Positions 29,746 to 37,436 of a stretch of 64,000 nucleotides of DNA are shown here, piece by piece. A program made the position numbers and the translations under genes. How positions within the stretch are numbered: the stretch's first letter is position 1; every line of letters begins with the position of its first letter. Below the pieces are notes generated by a model. That model was given only the letters and a program-made list of their open reading frames with translations, had not been told where the DNA came from and searched no databases. Source of the stretch: Melaminivora suipulveris (GTDB lineage Bacteria; Pseudomonadota; Gammaproteobacteria; Burkholderiales; Burkholderiaceae_C); NCBI RefSeq assembly GCF_003008575.1, contig NZ_CP027667.1, positions 748,501 to 812,500 on the forward strand. The letters run 5' to 3'.

Positions 29746-30300
29746 ATGGACTATCTGCTGCAAGGCATGTTCGGCGAGAAATCGCTCACCAAGGTCGTCG
29801 CCCTGTTCGACGACCAGGCCAGCGCCGAGGCCATGGTCGGCCGCGTGCTGAGCCTGCCCGGCATGGAGCCCAGCCAGGTGCGCCTGCTGAGCCAGGCCGA
29901 CCTGAAGACGCATCGCGCCGACCTGTTCGGCCGCAAGATGGAACCCGAGCAGGCCGGCATCTTCCACACGGCGTTCCGCGCGCACCTGGTCGCCGGTTTT
30001 GCCGGCTTCGTGCTGGGCCTGCTGCTGTACGCCTACTGGATGAGTACCGGCCACGCCATGGTGACCAGCAGCCCGATGCTGGCCTTCATCGCCATCGTCG
30101 GCTTCGGCACGACCTTCGGCCTGCTGCTGGGCGGCCTGGTGACGCTGCGACCCGACCACGTGCGCGTCATCGCCCAGGTGCGCGCCGCGCTGCGCGCCGG
30201 TCGCTGGGCGGTCGTCGTACATCCCATCGATTCGCACCAGACGCAGCAGGCACAGGAGCTGCTGGAGGGCAACAGCGCCAAGGTCATGCGCACGCTGTAA
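29746..30300 (+). CDS. Conserved hypothetical two-TM membrane protein
   Basis: Not assigned to a known function. 184 residues: a soluble N-terminal half (FDDQASAEAMVGRVLSLPG... resembles a ferredoxin-like or ACT-like stress protein fold), two transmembrane helices (about 85-103 and 113-135), and a soluble C-terminal part (VVVHPIDSHQTQQAQELLE). Similar small proteins are annotated only as hypothetical. AAGGAG lies 7 nt before the ATG, a strong ribosome-binding site. A terminator follows, inside the purN coding end. Confidence 0.75.
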   Translation: MDYLLQGMFGEKSLTKVVALFDDQASAEAMVGRVLSLPGMEPSQVRLLSQADLKTHRADLFGRKMEPEQAGIFHTAFRAHLVAGFAGFVLGLLLYAYWMSTGHAMVTSSPMLAFIAIVGFGTTFGLLLGGLVTLRPDHVRVIAQVRAALRAGRWAVVVHPIDSHQTQQAQELLEGNSAKVMRTL

Positions 30301-30317
30301 GCCCAGCGCGCGCGCAG

Positions 30318-30941
30318 TCAACGCGGGCAGGTCGCCGAGGGCGCCTGCCCGCTTTCGTTTTTGCCCAGCAGGAACGCCAGCACGGCGCGCGAATAGATCT
30401 GGTGTTCCTGCTCCAGCACGCGCGCAGCCAGCGTCTGCGCCGTGTCGCAGGGCAGCACGCCGACGACGGCCTGGTCCAGGATGGGGCCGACATCCAGCTC
30501 GGCCGTCACCTCGTGCACCGTGCAGCCGGCCACCTTGCAGCCGGCGTCGATGGCCCGCTGGTGCGTGTTCAGGCCGGGGAAGGCCGGCAGCAGCGACGGG
30601 TGGATGTTCAAAAGGCGACCCTCGTAATGCGCCACGAAACCAGGCGTCAGCACCCGCATGAAGCCTGCCAGCACCACCAGCGCCGGCGCGTGCGCGTCAA
30701 TGGCCTGCGCCAGGGCGGTGTCGAAATCCTCGCGCGAGGCATAGGCCTTGTGGTCCACCACGGCGGTGGCGATGCCCGCTTCGCGCGCCAGCGCCAGGCC
30801 GCCGGCATCCGGCCGGTTGCTGATGACCGCGGCGATGCGGATGTCGTGGCGCTCCTGCCAGCCCTGCTGCTGCGCGGCGGACGCGATGGCCGCCATGTTG
30901 GAGCCGCCGCCGGAGATCAAAATCACGATGTTCTTTTTCAT
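30318..30941 (-). CDS. purN: Phosphoribosylglycinamide formyltransferase
   Basis: Transfers formyl from 10-formyl-THF to GAR in purine synthesis. 207 residues. N-terminal [10 protein letters not shown] phosphate-binding loop, catalytic [14 protein letters not shown] with the active-site Asn and His, and the downstream Asp in [10 protein letters not shown]. Its last dozen codons overlap the terminator of the convergent gene. Divergent from yceH, 28 bp apart. Confidence 0.95.
   Translation of the reverse strand: MKKNIVILISGGGSNMAAIASAAQQQGWQERHDIRIAAVISNRPDAGGLALAREAGIATAVVDHKAYASREDFDTALAQAIDAHAPALVVLAGFMRVLTPGFVAHYEGRLLNIHPSLLPAFPGLNTHQRAIDAGCKVAGCTVHEVTAELDVGPILDQAVVGVLPCDTAQTLAARVLEQEHQIYSRAVLAFLLGKNESGQAPSATCPR
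30323..30362 (+). terminator. Terminator of the 29746-30300 gene, within purN
   Basis: 9-bp stem GCGGGCAGG / CCTGCCCGC, 12-nt loop, then TTTCGTTTTT. It lies wholly inside the 3' end of purN on the other strand, so this DNA also encodes the PurN C-terminus. Confidence 0.7.
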
Positions 30942-30969
30942 CGCCGCGGATTATCCGCCCGCCCTCCCC

Positions 30970-31650
30970 ATGCCTTTTGACAGCCGAACCCAGCCCCTCA
31001 ACGCCGTGCAGGCGCGCGTGCTCGCCACCCTGATGGAAAAGTCGCGCACCGTGCCCGACAGCTACCCCCTGACCCTGAACAGCCTGCTGGCCGGCTGCAA
31101 CCAGAAATCCAGCCGCGAGCCGGTCATGCAGTTGACCGAAGGCGAGGTGCAGCAGGCGCTGGACGAGTTGCGCCTGCGCGCCCTGGTGGTGGAGATCGGC
31201 GGCGCCCGCGTGGCGCGCTGGGAGCACAACATGCCGCGCGGCGTGGGCGTGCCGGACCAATCCGCCGTGCTGCTGTCCCTGCTGGCGCTGCGCGGGCCGC
31301 AGACCGCCGGCGAGCTGCGCATCAACGCCGAGCGCTGGCACCGCTTCGCCGACATCTCCTCGGTCGAGGCGTTCCTGGAAGAACTGGCCGAGCGCAGCGA
31401 CGAGCGCGGCGGCCCGCTGGCCGTGCTGCTGCCGCGCGCCCCCGGTGCGCGCGAGAGCCGCTGGGCGCATCTGCTGTGCGGGCCGGTGGACGTGCAGGCC
31501 GCGGCAGCAGCGGCAGGCACGCAGCGCAGCGGCGCCCCGTCCGTCGACGCCGGGCTGCACGACCGCGTGGCCGCGCTGGAGGCCGAAGTCGCCGCGCTGC
31601 GCCGCAGCCTGGCGCACGTTTGCGAGCAGCTGGGCATCGCGGCGGGCTGA
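30970..31650 (+). CDS. YceH family protein (DUF480)
   Basis: 226 residues of the YceH/DUF480 family: two winged-helix-like domains. Typical stretches are [42 protein letters not shown] and [14 protein letters not shown]. The C-terminus (about 190-220) is a short coiled coil ([21 protein letters not shown]). Role unknown; possibly a DNA-binding regulator. The start at 30970 was chosen from the family's usual MPFDS.. start. Confidence 0.88.
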   Translation: MPFDSRTQPLNAVQARVLATLMEKSRTVPDSYPLTLNSLLAGCNQKSSREPVMQLTEGEVQQALDELRLRALVVEIGGARVARWEHNMPRGVGVPDQSAVLLSLLALRGPQTAGELRINAERWHRFADISSVEAFLEELAERSDERGGPLAVLLPRAPGARESRWAHLLCGPVDVQAAAAAAGTQRSGAPSVDAGLHDRVAALEAEVAALRRSLAHVCEQLGIAAG

Positions 31651-31737
31651 TCGGTCGCCCGGGCGGATGTCCCGCCCCGGACAGCCACGCGGCGAACGCT
31701 CGTGCTACAACCCTGCGCTGCAAAGGAGACGCGACAC

Positions 31738-32919
31738 ATGGATCTCGCATTCACCCCCGAAGAGCAAGCCTTTCGCGCCGAAGTGCGCGAGTGGGTCCGC
31801 AGCCACCTGCCGCCCGAGCTGGCGCACAAGGTGCACAACGCCCTGCGCCTGACGCGCGAGGATTTCCAAAGCTGGGCCAAAACCCTGGGCAAGAAGGGCT
31901 GGCTGGGCTACGGCTGGCCCAAGCAGTTCGGCGGCCCCGGCTGGAACGCGGTGCAAAAGCACCTCTTCGAGGAAGAACTGGCCATGGCCGGCGCGCCGCG
32001 CATCATGCCCTTCGGGCCGGTGATGGTGGCGCCCGTGATCATGGCCTTCGGCTCGCCCGAGCAGCAGCAGCGCTTTCTGCCGGGCATCGCCAGTGGCGAA
32101 GTCTGGTGGAGCCAGGGCTACAGCGAGCCCGGCTCGGGCTCGGACCTGGCCAGCTTGAAGACGCGCGCCGAGCGCCGTGGCGACAAGTACATCGTCAACG
32201 GCCAGAAGACCTGGACCACCATGGGCCAGCACGGCGACTGGATGTTCAACCTGGTGCGCACCAGCAACGAAGGCAAGCCGCAGACCGGCATCAGCTTCCT
32301 GCTGCTGGACATGAAGTCGCCCGGCGTCACCGTGCGGCCGATCAAGCTGCTGGACGGCGAAGCGGAAGTCAACGAAGTCTTCTTCGACAACGTCGAAGTG
32401 CCCGCCGAGAACCTGATCGGCGAGGAGAACAAGGGCTGGACCTACGCCAAGCACCTGCTGGCGCACGAGCGCACCAATATCGCCGACGTGAACCGCGCCA
32501 AGCGCGAGCTCGAGCGCCTCAAGCGCATCGCGAAAACGGAAGGCGTATGGGAGGACCAGCGCTTTCGCGACCAGATCGCCCTGCTGGAGGTCGAGATCGT
32601 CGCGCTGGAGATGCTGGTGCTGCGCGTGCTGTCGATGGAAAAGAGCGGCAAGAACCCACTGGACATCGCCGGCCTGCTCAAGATCCGCGGCAGCGAGATC
32701 CAGCAGCGCTACAGCGAGCTGATGATGCTGGCAGCCGGGCCCTTCTCGCTGCCCTTCATCGAAGAAGCCATGGAGGCCGGCTGGCAGGGAGACTTCCCCG
32801 GCGGCGCGGTGGCCAATGCGCCGCTGGCGTCCACCTACTTCAACATGCGCAAGACCACCATCTACGGCGGCAGCAACGAAGTGCAGCGCAACATCGTCGC
32901 GCAAACCGTGCTGGGCTGA
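31738..32919 (+). CDS. Acyl-CoA dehydrogenase family protein (first of pair)
   Basis: FAD-dependent acyl-CoA dehydrogenase, 393 residues. N-terminal helical domain (MDLAFTPEEQAFRAEVREW), FAD/substrate region (WSQGYSEPGSGSDLAS), beta domain (VNGQKTWTTMGQHGDW), and C-terminal helical domain ending TTIYGGSNEVQRNIVAQTVLG. AAGGAG lies upstream of the ATG. It is followed after 15 bp by a second, shorter dehydrogenase. Such pairs often act as heteromers on bulky or CoA-linked substrates; the substrate cannot be read from the sequence. Confidence 0.92.
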   Translation: MDLAFTPEEQAFRAEVREWVRSHLPPELAHKVHNALRLTREDFQSWAKTLGKKGWLGYGWPKQFGGPGWNAVQKHLFEEELAMAGAPRIMPFGPVMVAPVIMAFGSPEQQQRFLPGIASGEVWWSQGYSEPGSGSDLASLKTRAERRGDKYIVNGQKTWTTMGQHGDWMFNLVRTSNEGKPQTGISFLLLDMKSPGVTVRPIKLLDGEAEVNEVFFDNVEVPAENLIGEENKGWTYAKHLLAHERTNIADVNRAKRELERLKRIAKTEGVWEDQRFRDQIALLEVEIVALEMLVLRVLSMEKSGKNPLDIAGLLKIRGSEIQQRYSELMMLAAGPFSLPFIEEAMEAGWQGDFPGGAVANAPLASTYFNMRKTTIYGGSNEVQRNIVAQTVLG

Positions 32920-32934
32920 AAGGAGCGATCGATC

Positions 32935-34050
32935 ATGGATTTCAATTTCTCCGAAGACCAGCAGCAACTGCGCGACGCCGTGCGCCGCTGGGTGGACAAG
33001 GGCTACGGTTTCGAGCGCCGCCGCGCCATCGTGGCGGGGGGCGGCTTCGACCGCAGTGTGTGGAACGAACTGGCCGAACTGGGCCTCACGGCGCTCACGG
33101 TGCCCGAGGCGCACGGGGGCCTGGGCCTGGGCGCGGTGGACGCCATGGTGGTGCTGGAGGAACTCGGCCGCGGCATCGTGCTGGAGCCTCTGGCGCAAGC
33201 CTTCGTCGCCACGCGCGTGCTGGCCGACTGTGCGCCCGAGGCGCTGCAAGGCCAGTGGCTGCCGCGCATCGCCAGCGGCGAGGCGCTGGTGATGCTGGCG
33301 CAGCAGGAGCGCAAGGCACGCTACCGCCTTGACGTTTGCGAGGCAAAAGCGACGCAAGCCGGCGAAAAATATACGCTTACAGCTACAAAAAGCATAGTCC
33401 CCGCGGGCGACAAGGCCGACGCCTTCATCGTGCCCGCACAGATGGACGGCCAGATCGCGCTGTTCCTGGTCGAGGCTGGCGCCAGCGGCCTGACCACGCA
33501 GGGCTACCTGACGCAGGACGGCAGCCGCGCCGCCGAAGTGATGCTCAAGGACGCGCCCGCCGCGCTCATCGCCCAAGACGGCCTGGCCGCGCTGGAACTG
33601 GCGGTGGACACGGGCATCGCCAGCGCCTGCGCCTACGGCGTGGGCGCGATGGAGCAGACGCTGCATCTCACGGCCGACTACCTGAACCAGCGCAAGCAGT
33701 TCGGCGTGGCCATCGCCAGCTTCCAGGCCCTGCGCCACCGCGCGGCCGACATGAAGATGCAGCTGGAGCTGGCGCGCTCCATGAGCTACTACGCCAGCCT
33801 GAAGATGGGCGAGCAGCGCGAGGAGCGCCGCCGCGCCCTGTCGCGCGCCAAGGTGCAGCTGGGCCAGTCGCTGCGCTTCGTCGGCCAGCAATCGGTGCAG
33901 CTGCACGGCGGCATCGGCGTGACGGACGAGTATGCGGGCAGCCACTACTTCAAGACGCTGACGCAACTGGAGATGACCTGGGGCGACACGCTGCATCACC
34001 TGGGTGAGGTGTCCGCGCGCATGCAGGACACGGCGGGCGTGTTCGCTTGA
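32935..34050 (+). CDS. Acyl-CoA dehydrogenase family protein (second of pair)
   Basis: Partner acyl-CoA dehydrogenase, 371 residues. The core is typical: ALTVPEAHGGLGLGAVDAMVVLEELG and RKQFGVAIASFQALRHRAADM, then QLHGGIGVTDEY. Residues about 136-155 (around ATQAGEKYTLTATKSIV) are encoded by an AT-rich stretch resembling the intergenic repeat; the frame is intact and the segment sits in the beta-domain strand preceding K-S-x-V. GGAG precedes the ATG. A terminator follows. Confidence 0.9.
   Translation: MDFNFSEDQQQLRDAVRRWVDKGYGFERRRAIVAGGGFDRSVWNELAELGLTALTVPEAHGGLGLGAVDAMVVLEELGRGIVLEPLAQAFVATRVLADCAPEALQGQWLPRIASGEALVMLAQQERKARYRLDVCEAKATQAGEKYTLTATKSIVPAGDKADAFIVPAQMDGQIALFLVEAGASGLTTQGYLTQDGSRAAEVMLKDAPAALIAQDGLAALELAVDTGIASACAYGVGAMEQTLHLTADYLNQRKQFGVAIASFQALRHRAADMKMQLELARSMSYYASLKMGEQREERRRALSRAKVQLGQSLRFVGQQSVQLHGGIGVTDEYAGSHYFKTLTQLEMTWGDTLHHLGEVSARMQDTAGVFA
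33341..33399. repeat. Dispersed-repeat-like sequence inside an acyl-CoA dehydrogenase
   Basis: GCAAGCCGGCGAAAAATATA, then CGCTTACAGCTACAAAAAGC and ATAG. It aligns with copy 1 (GTCGGCGTAAATAAAGC...TAGCTACA) with small gaps and is far richer in A and T than its flanks. Confidence 0.5.
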
Positions 34051-34079
34051 GTTCCGTCAACCCCGCCTAATCCGATCCA

Positions 34080-34109
34080 AGCCCTGCAGCGCGAGCTGCG
34101 GGGCTTTTT
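34080..34109 (+). terminator. Rho-independent terminator after the dehydrogenase pair
   Basis: AGCCCTGCAGC / GCTGCGGGGCT stem closed by a GCGA tetraloop, then TTTTTCGTTTT. It follows the stop codon by about 30 bp. Confidence 0.85.
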
Positions 34110-34147
34110 CGTTTTGCCTGCCTGGGCAAGAGCCGCGAGGCTTCCCG

Positions 34148-34167
34148 GATAATCGCGGGTTTTGCTG
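34148..34167 (+). promoter_or_regulatory. Putative promoter core of the TPR-methyltransferase
   Basis: GATAAT followed by CGCGGGTTTTGCTG. It matches the core before rpsP and rpmB almost base for base. The leader would be about 34 nt. Confidence 0.5.
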
Positions 34168-34193
34168 ATCCGCGCTCTGCCGCCCCCGCTTTC

Positions 34194-35513
34194 ATGAATG
34201 CCACTGCCACCCAAGCCGATCCCATCCGCAAGCTGCTCGAGACCGCCCGCGACCAGATCGGCAAGGGCGAGCTGCGCGAGGCGGCGCTGACCCTGAACCA
34301 GGCACAGCGTCGCTGGCCGGGTGACGCGCGCATCTTCATGCTGGCCGGGCTGATGGCCGAGAAGTCGGGCAACGTCAAAGCCGCTTTCGAGGCCATGCGC
34401 AAGGCCGTGGCCGCGGCGCCGGACTGGGGGCCGGGCCTGCTGGAGCTGGCGCTGCTGCTGGCGCGGCACAACCAGTTCGCCGAGGCGGTGGAAACCGCGG
34501 AAAAAGTGGCCGCTCTGGAGCCGCGCAACCCGTTGGTGCTGGCAGGCGTGGTGGACATCGCCCACCGCGCGGGCCACAGCGAGATGGCCGTGCGCCACCT
34601 GCGCCGCGGTCTGGAACTGGTGCCGGGTGACGTGCAGTTGCGCCGCTCGCTGGCGCGCGACCTGGGCGACCTGGGCCGGCATGCCGAAGCGCTGGAGCTA
34701 TGGAACGGCCTGATCGCTCAGGACGCGCAGGATACCGAGGCCCTGCTGGGGCGCGTGCTGACGCTGCTGGCCACCGGCCGGCCCGGCCAGGCCATCGCCG
34801 ACACCACGGCGCTGCTGGAGCTGGCGCCCGGCGATTCGGTCTACGCCTACTACAACGCCCTGGCGCACGGCATCACGCCGCCGCACCAGCCGGTGGAGCT
34901 GAGTCGCCGGCTGTTCGACGGCATGGCCCAGGTGTACGACCAGCACACGGTGCGCAGCCTGCGCTACCAGTTGCCGAAGATCGTCGCCGACCTGATCCTG
35001 GCGCGCCATCCCGAAAAGCGTCTGAACGTGCTTGATCTGGGCTGCGGCACCGGCTTGCTGGGCGTGTGCCTGGGGCGCCTCGACGGTTTCCTGATCGGCG
35101 TGGACGTCTCCGAGGCCATGATCGCTCAGGCCGCGCGTCACAACGTGTACGACCGCTTCCACCATGTCAATTTACTGGAGGCGCTGCACGCCACGCCGGC
35201 GGCGCAATACGAAGTCATCACAGCGCTGGATGTCTTCATCTATGTGGGCGATCTGGTCGAGGCTATCGCCAACGTCCAGCGCATCCTGCGACCCGCAGGC
35301 GAGCTGTATTTCTCCTGCGAGGCCGCGCCCGAGGACGGTCCGAACCTGGTGCTCCAGCCCAGCGGCCGCTACGCCCACAAGCGCAGCCACATGCAGGCGC
35401 TGTGCCAGGAAGCCGGGTTCGAGTCGGTGCGGATAGACGACCAGACGCTGCGCCACGAGGGTGGCGCGCCGGTGGACGGCTACCTCGTCGTGGCGCGCAA
35501 GGCTGCGGCCTGA
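34194..35513 (+). CDS. TPR repeat protein with C-terminal SAM methyltransferase domain
   Basis: 439 residues. The first 230 form TPR-like helical repeats (units near 14, 48, 83, 117, 150, 185; e.g. AVETAEKVAALEPRNPLVLA). A class I methyltransferase domain follows, with the SAM motif VLDLGCGTGLLGV (about 279-291) and acidic motif II (IGVDVSEAMI). Similar fusions are annotated as methyltransferases of unknown substrate; the TPR part probably recruits a protein partner. Convergent with the HNH gene. Confidence 0.85.
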   Translation: MNATATQADPIRKLLETARDQIGKGELREAALTLNQAQRRWPGDARIFMLAGLMAEKSGNVKAAFEAMRKAVAAAPDWGPGLLELALLLARHNQFAEAVETAEKVAALEPRNPLVLAGVVDIAHRAGHSEMAVRHLRRGLELVPGDVQLRRSLARDLGDLGRHAEALELWNGLIAQDAQDTEALLGRVLTLLATGRPGQAIADTTALLELAPGDSVYAYYNALAHGITPPHQPVELSRRLFDGMAQVYDQHTVRSLRYQLPKIVADLILARHPEKRLNVLDLGCGTGLLGVCLGRLDGFLIGVDVSEAMIAQAARHNVYDRFHHVNLLEALHATPAAQYEVITALDVFIYVGDLVEAIANVQRILRPAGELYFSCEAAPEDGPNLVLQPSGRYAHKRSHMQALCQEAGFESVRIDDQTLRHEGGAPVDGYLVVARKAAA

Positions 35514-35544
35514 CGCTGCACCGGCCGGCCCTGCGGCCAGCCTT

Positions 35545-36102
35545 TCAACTGAGCAGGCGCGACGACTTGGGCACGTGCGCCAGCAAAAACTCCATCTGGT
35601 CGGCCAGGATGCGCCGGTTGCGCAGGATGAAATCCTCCCAGAGGCTGGGCACGTAAGGCGCGTACAAGAGCGGCATGCGCGCCTGCTCGGGCGTGCGCGG
35701 GCCCTTTCGGTGGTTGCAGGCGCGGCAGGCGGTGACCACGTTCATCCAGTGGTTCTGACCGCCGCGCGCCACGGGGGCGATGTGCTCGCGCGTCAGGTCG
35801 GGTTCGTGGAACAGCCCGCCGCAGTACGCGCACAGGTTGCGGTCGCGTGCGAACAGCTTGGCGTTGGTGAGGCTGGGCGTGAGGTCGAAGGGGTTGATGC
35901 CGCTCGCGCCGCGCGTGCCGATGATGCTGCTGATGGCGATGCGCGACTGCTCGCCGGTGACGGCGTTGTGCCCGCCGCGGAACACCGCCACGCTCGCGCC
36001 CAGCTCCCAGCGCACGTCGCCGGCGGCGTAGTGCGTCGCAGCGTCCTCCAGCGAAATCCACGACTGCGGCAGCCCTTGGGCCGACAGCTTCAAGACCTTC
36101 AC
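35545..36102 (-). CDS. HNH endonuclease
   Basis: 185 residues with a complete HNH nuclease fold: CAYCGG (zinc pair 1), LTREHIAPVARGG (catalytic His), NHWMNVVTACRACNHRKG (Asn and zinc pair 2). No restriction methylase or other defence gene lies nearby, and this family is usually chromosomal in Burkholderiales, so a defence role is not supported. A GTG start at 36102 was chosen because AGGGAGG lies 5 nt upstream; the frame runs 38 codons further. Confidence 0.85.
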   Translation of the reverse strand: MKVLKLSAQGLPQSWISLEDAATHYAAGDVRWELGASVAVFRGGHNAVTGEQSRIAISSIIGTRGASGINPFDLTPSLTNAKLFARDRNLCAYCGGLFHEPDLTREHIAPVARGGQNHWMNVVTACRACNHRKGPRTPEQARMPLLYAPYVPSLWEDFILRNRRILADQMEFLLAHVPKSSRLLS

Positions 36103-36208
36103 ACCAACCTCCCTTTGCAAGCCTGCATCGAGTGAGCATCGGCGGGCGCGCTGCAGCCAGGGCAGGCCGCGTGCGCGTCGCGCCGCATGGCGCACAATAT
36201 ACCCCTTT

Positions 36209-36267
36209 CGAGCCAAAAATGGCCCAAGCCCTTGCAGGGCATACGCGAGCAGCTATCAAAAACAAAG
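36209..36267. repeat. Dispersed repeat, variant copy before ribF
   Basis: GAGCCAAAAATGGCCCAAGC, CCTTGCAGGGCATACGCGAG, then CAGCTATCAAAAACAAAGC. It ends 7 bp before the ribF ATG and therefore fills its 5' leader. Confidence 0.6.
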
Positions 36268-36274
36268 CACCAAG

Positions 36275-37318
36275 ATGAACATCTTCCGCGGCTTCCAGCA
36301 CCCCGGCGTGGCGCGCGCGTGCGCCCTGACCATCGGCAACTTCGACGGCGTGCACCGCGGCCATCAGGCCATGCTGGCGCTGCTGGAGGCCGAGGCGCGC
36401 CAGCGCGGCGTGCCCAGCTGCGTGCTGACCTTCGAGCCGCACCCGCGCGACTACTTCGCCCGGCAGCAGCAGCGCGCCGACCTGGCGCCCGCGCGCATCG
36501 GCACGCTGCGCGACAAGCTGTGCGAACTGGCGCGCTGCGGCGTGCAGCAGACCGTGGTGCTGCCATTCAACGAGCGCCTGGCGCGCCTGTCCGCGCAGGA
36601 TTTCATCGACCAGGTGTTGGTGGCCGGCCTGGGCGCGCGCTACGTGCTGGTGGGCGACGACTTTCGCTTCGGCAGCCGGCGCGCCGGCGACTATCGGATG
36701 CTGGACGCGGCGGGCCAGCGCCAGGGCTTCGAAGTGGCGCGCATGAACAGCTACGAGGTGCACGGCCAGCGCGTGTCCAGCTCGGCGGTGCGCCAGGCCC
36801 TGGCCACGGGCGACATGGATGAGGCGGCGCGATTGCTGGGTCGGCCGTACTCCATCTCCGGCCACGTCGTACACGGACGCAAGCTCGGACGCGAGCTGGG
36901 CCGCAGCGACGCAGGCAGCGGCGGTTTTCCGACGCTGAACCTGCGCTTTTCGCACTGGAAGAGCGCCGCCAGCGGCATCTTCGCCGTGTGGGTGCACGGC
37001 CTGCAGGACGAGCCCCTGCCAGGCGTCGCCAACCTGGGCGTGCGGCCTTCGCTCGACCCGGACGACGTCAACGGCGGCCGGGTGCTGCTGGAGACGCACT
37101 GCCTGGCCTGGCCCGCGCACCTGGGCCCCGAGGGGGGCTACGGTAAAATCATCCGCGTGGAACTGATGCACAAACTGCACGACGAGCGCAAGTACGACAG
37201 CCTCGCTGCGCTCACCGCCGGCATCGCGCGCGACTGCGACGAAGCGCGCGCCTGGTTTGCCGCCGCTGCGGCCACGCACGCCGAAACCCGCCGCCAGACC
37301 ACGCGCGACCGAATTTGA
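36275..37318 (+). CDS. ribF: Bifunctional riboflavin kinase / FAD synthetase
   Basis: Converts riboflavin to FMN and then FAD. 347 residues, somewhat longer than usual at the C-terminus (to about 313 in E. coli). N-terminal FMN adenylyltransferase: TIGNFDGVHRGHQAML (about 19-34), LTFEPHPRDYF, VGDDFRFGSRR. C-terminal riboflavin kinase: GRPYSISGHVVHGRKLGR, FPTLNLR. No FMN riboswitch is seen; the leader is mostly the repeat. Start of ribF-ileS-lspA, the common gene order. Confidence 0.95.
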   Translation: MNIFRGFQHPGVARACALTIGNFDGVHRGHQAMLALLEAEARQRGVPSCVLTFEPHPRDYFARQQQRADLAPARIGTLRDKLCELARCGVQQTVVLPFNERLARLSAQDFIDQVLVAGLGARYVLVGDDFRFGSRRAGDYRMLDAAGQRQGFEVARMNSYEVHGQRVSSSAVRQALATGDMDEAARLLGRPYSISGHVVHGRKLGRELGRSDAGSGGFPTLNLRFSHWKSAASGIFAVWVHGLQDEPLPGVANLGVRPSLDPDDVNGGRVLLETHCLAWPAHLGPEGGYGKIIRVELMHKLHDERKYDSLAALTAGIARDCDEARAWFAAAAATHAETRRQTTRDRI

Positions 37319-37436
37319 CGGGGCCGCTCGCCCCGCTGCCGCACCCCGGGCGGCGCCGGCCTGCCACCCGCCCCGCTTTGTCCGCCTTCCAGCCCCGCAC
37401 GGGCTGGCGCTTCATCCCTGAAGGCCTGAAATTCCC

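Noticed and set aside
35545..36102. HNH gene as part of a defence island
   Set aside because: Neighbours are housekeeping genes and there is no methylase, integrase or composition shift.
36110..36275. FMN riboswitch before ribF
   Set aside because: The short leader is taken up by the dispersed repeat and lacks the conserved RFN stems.
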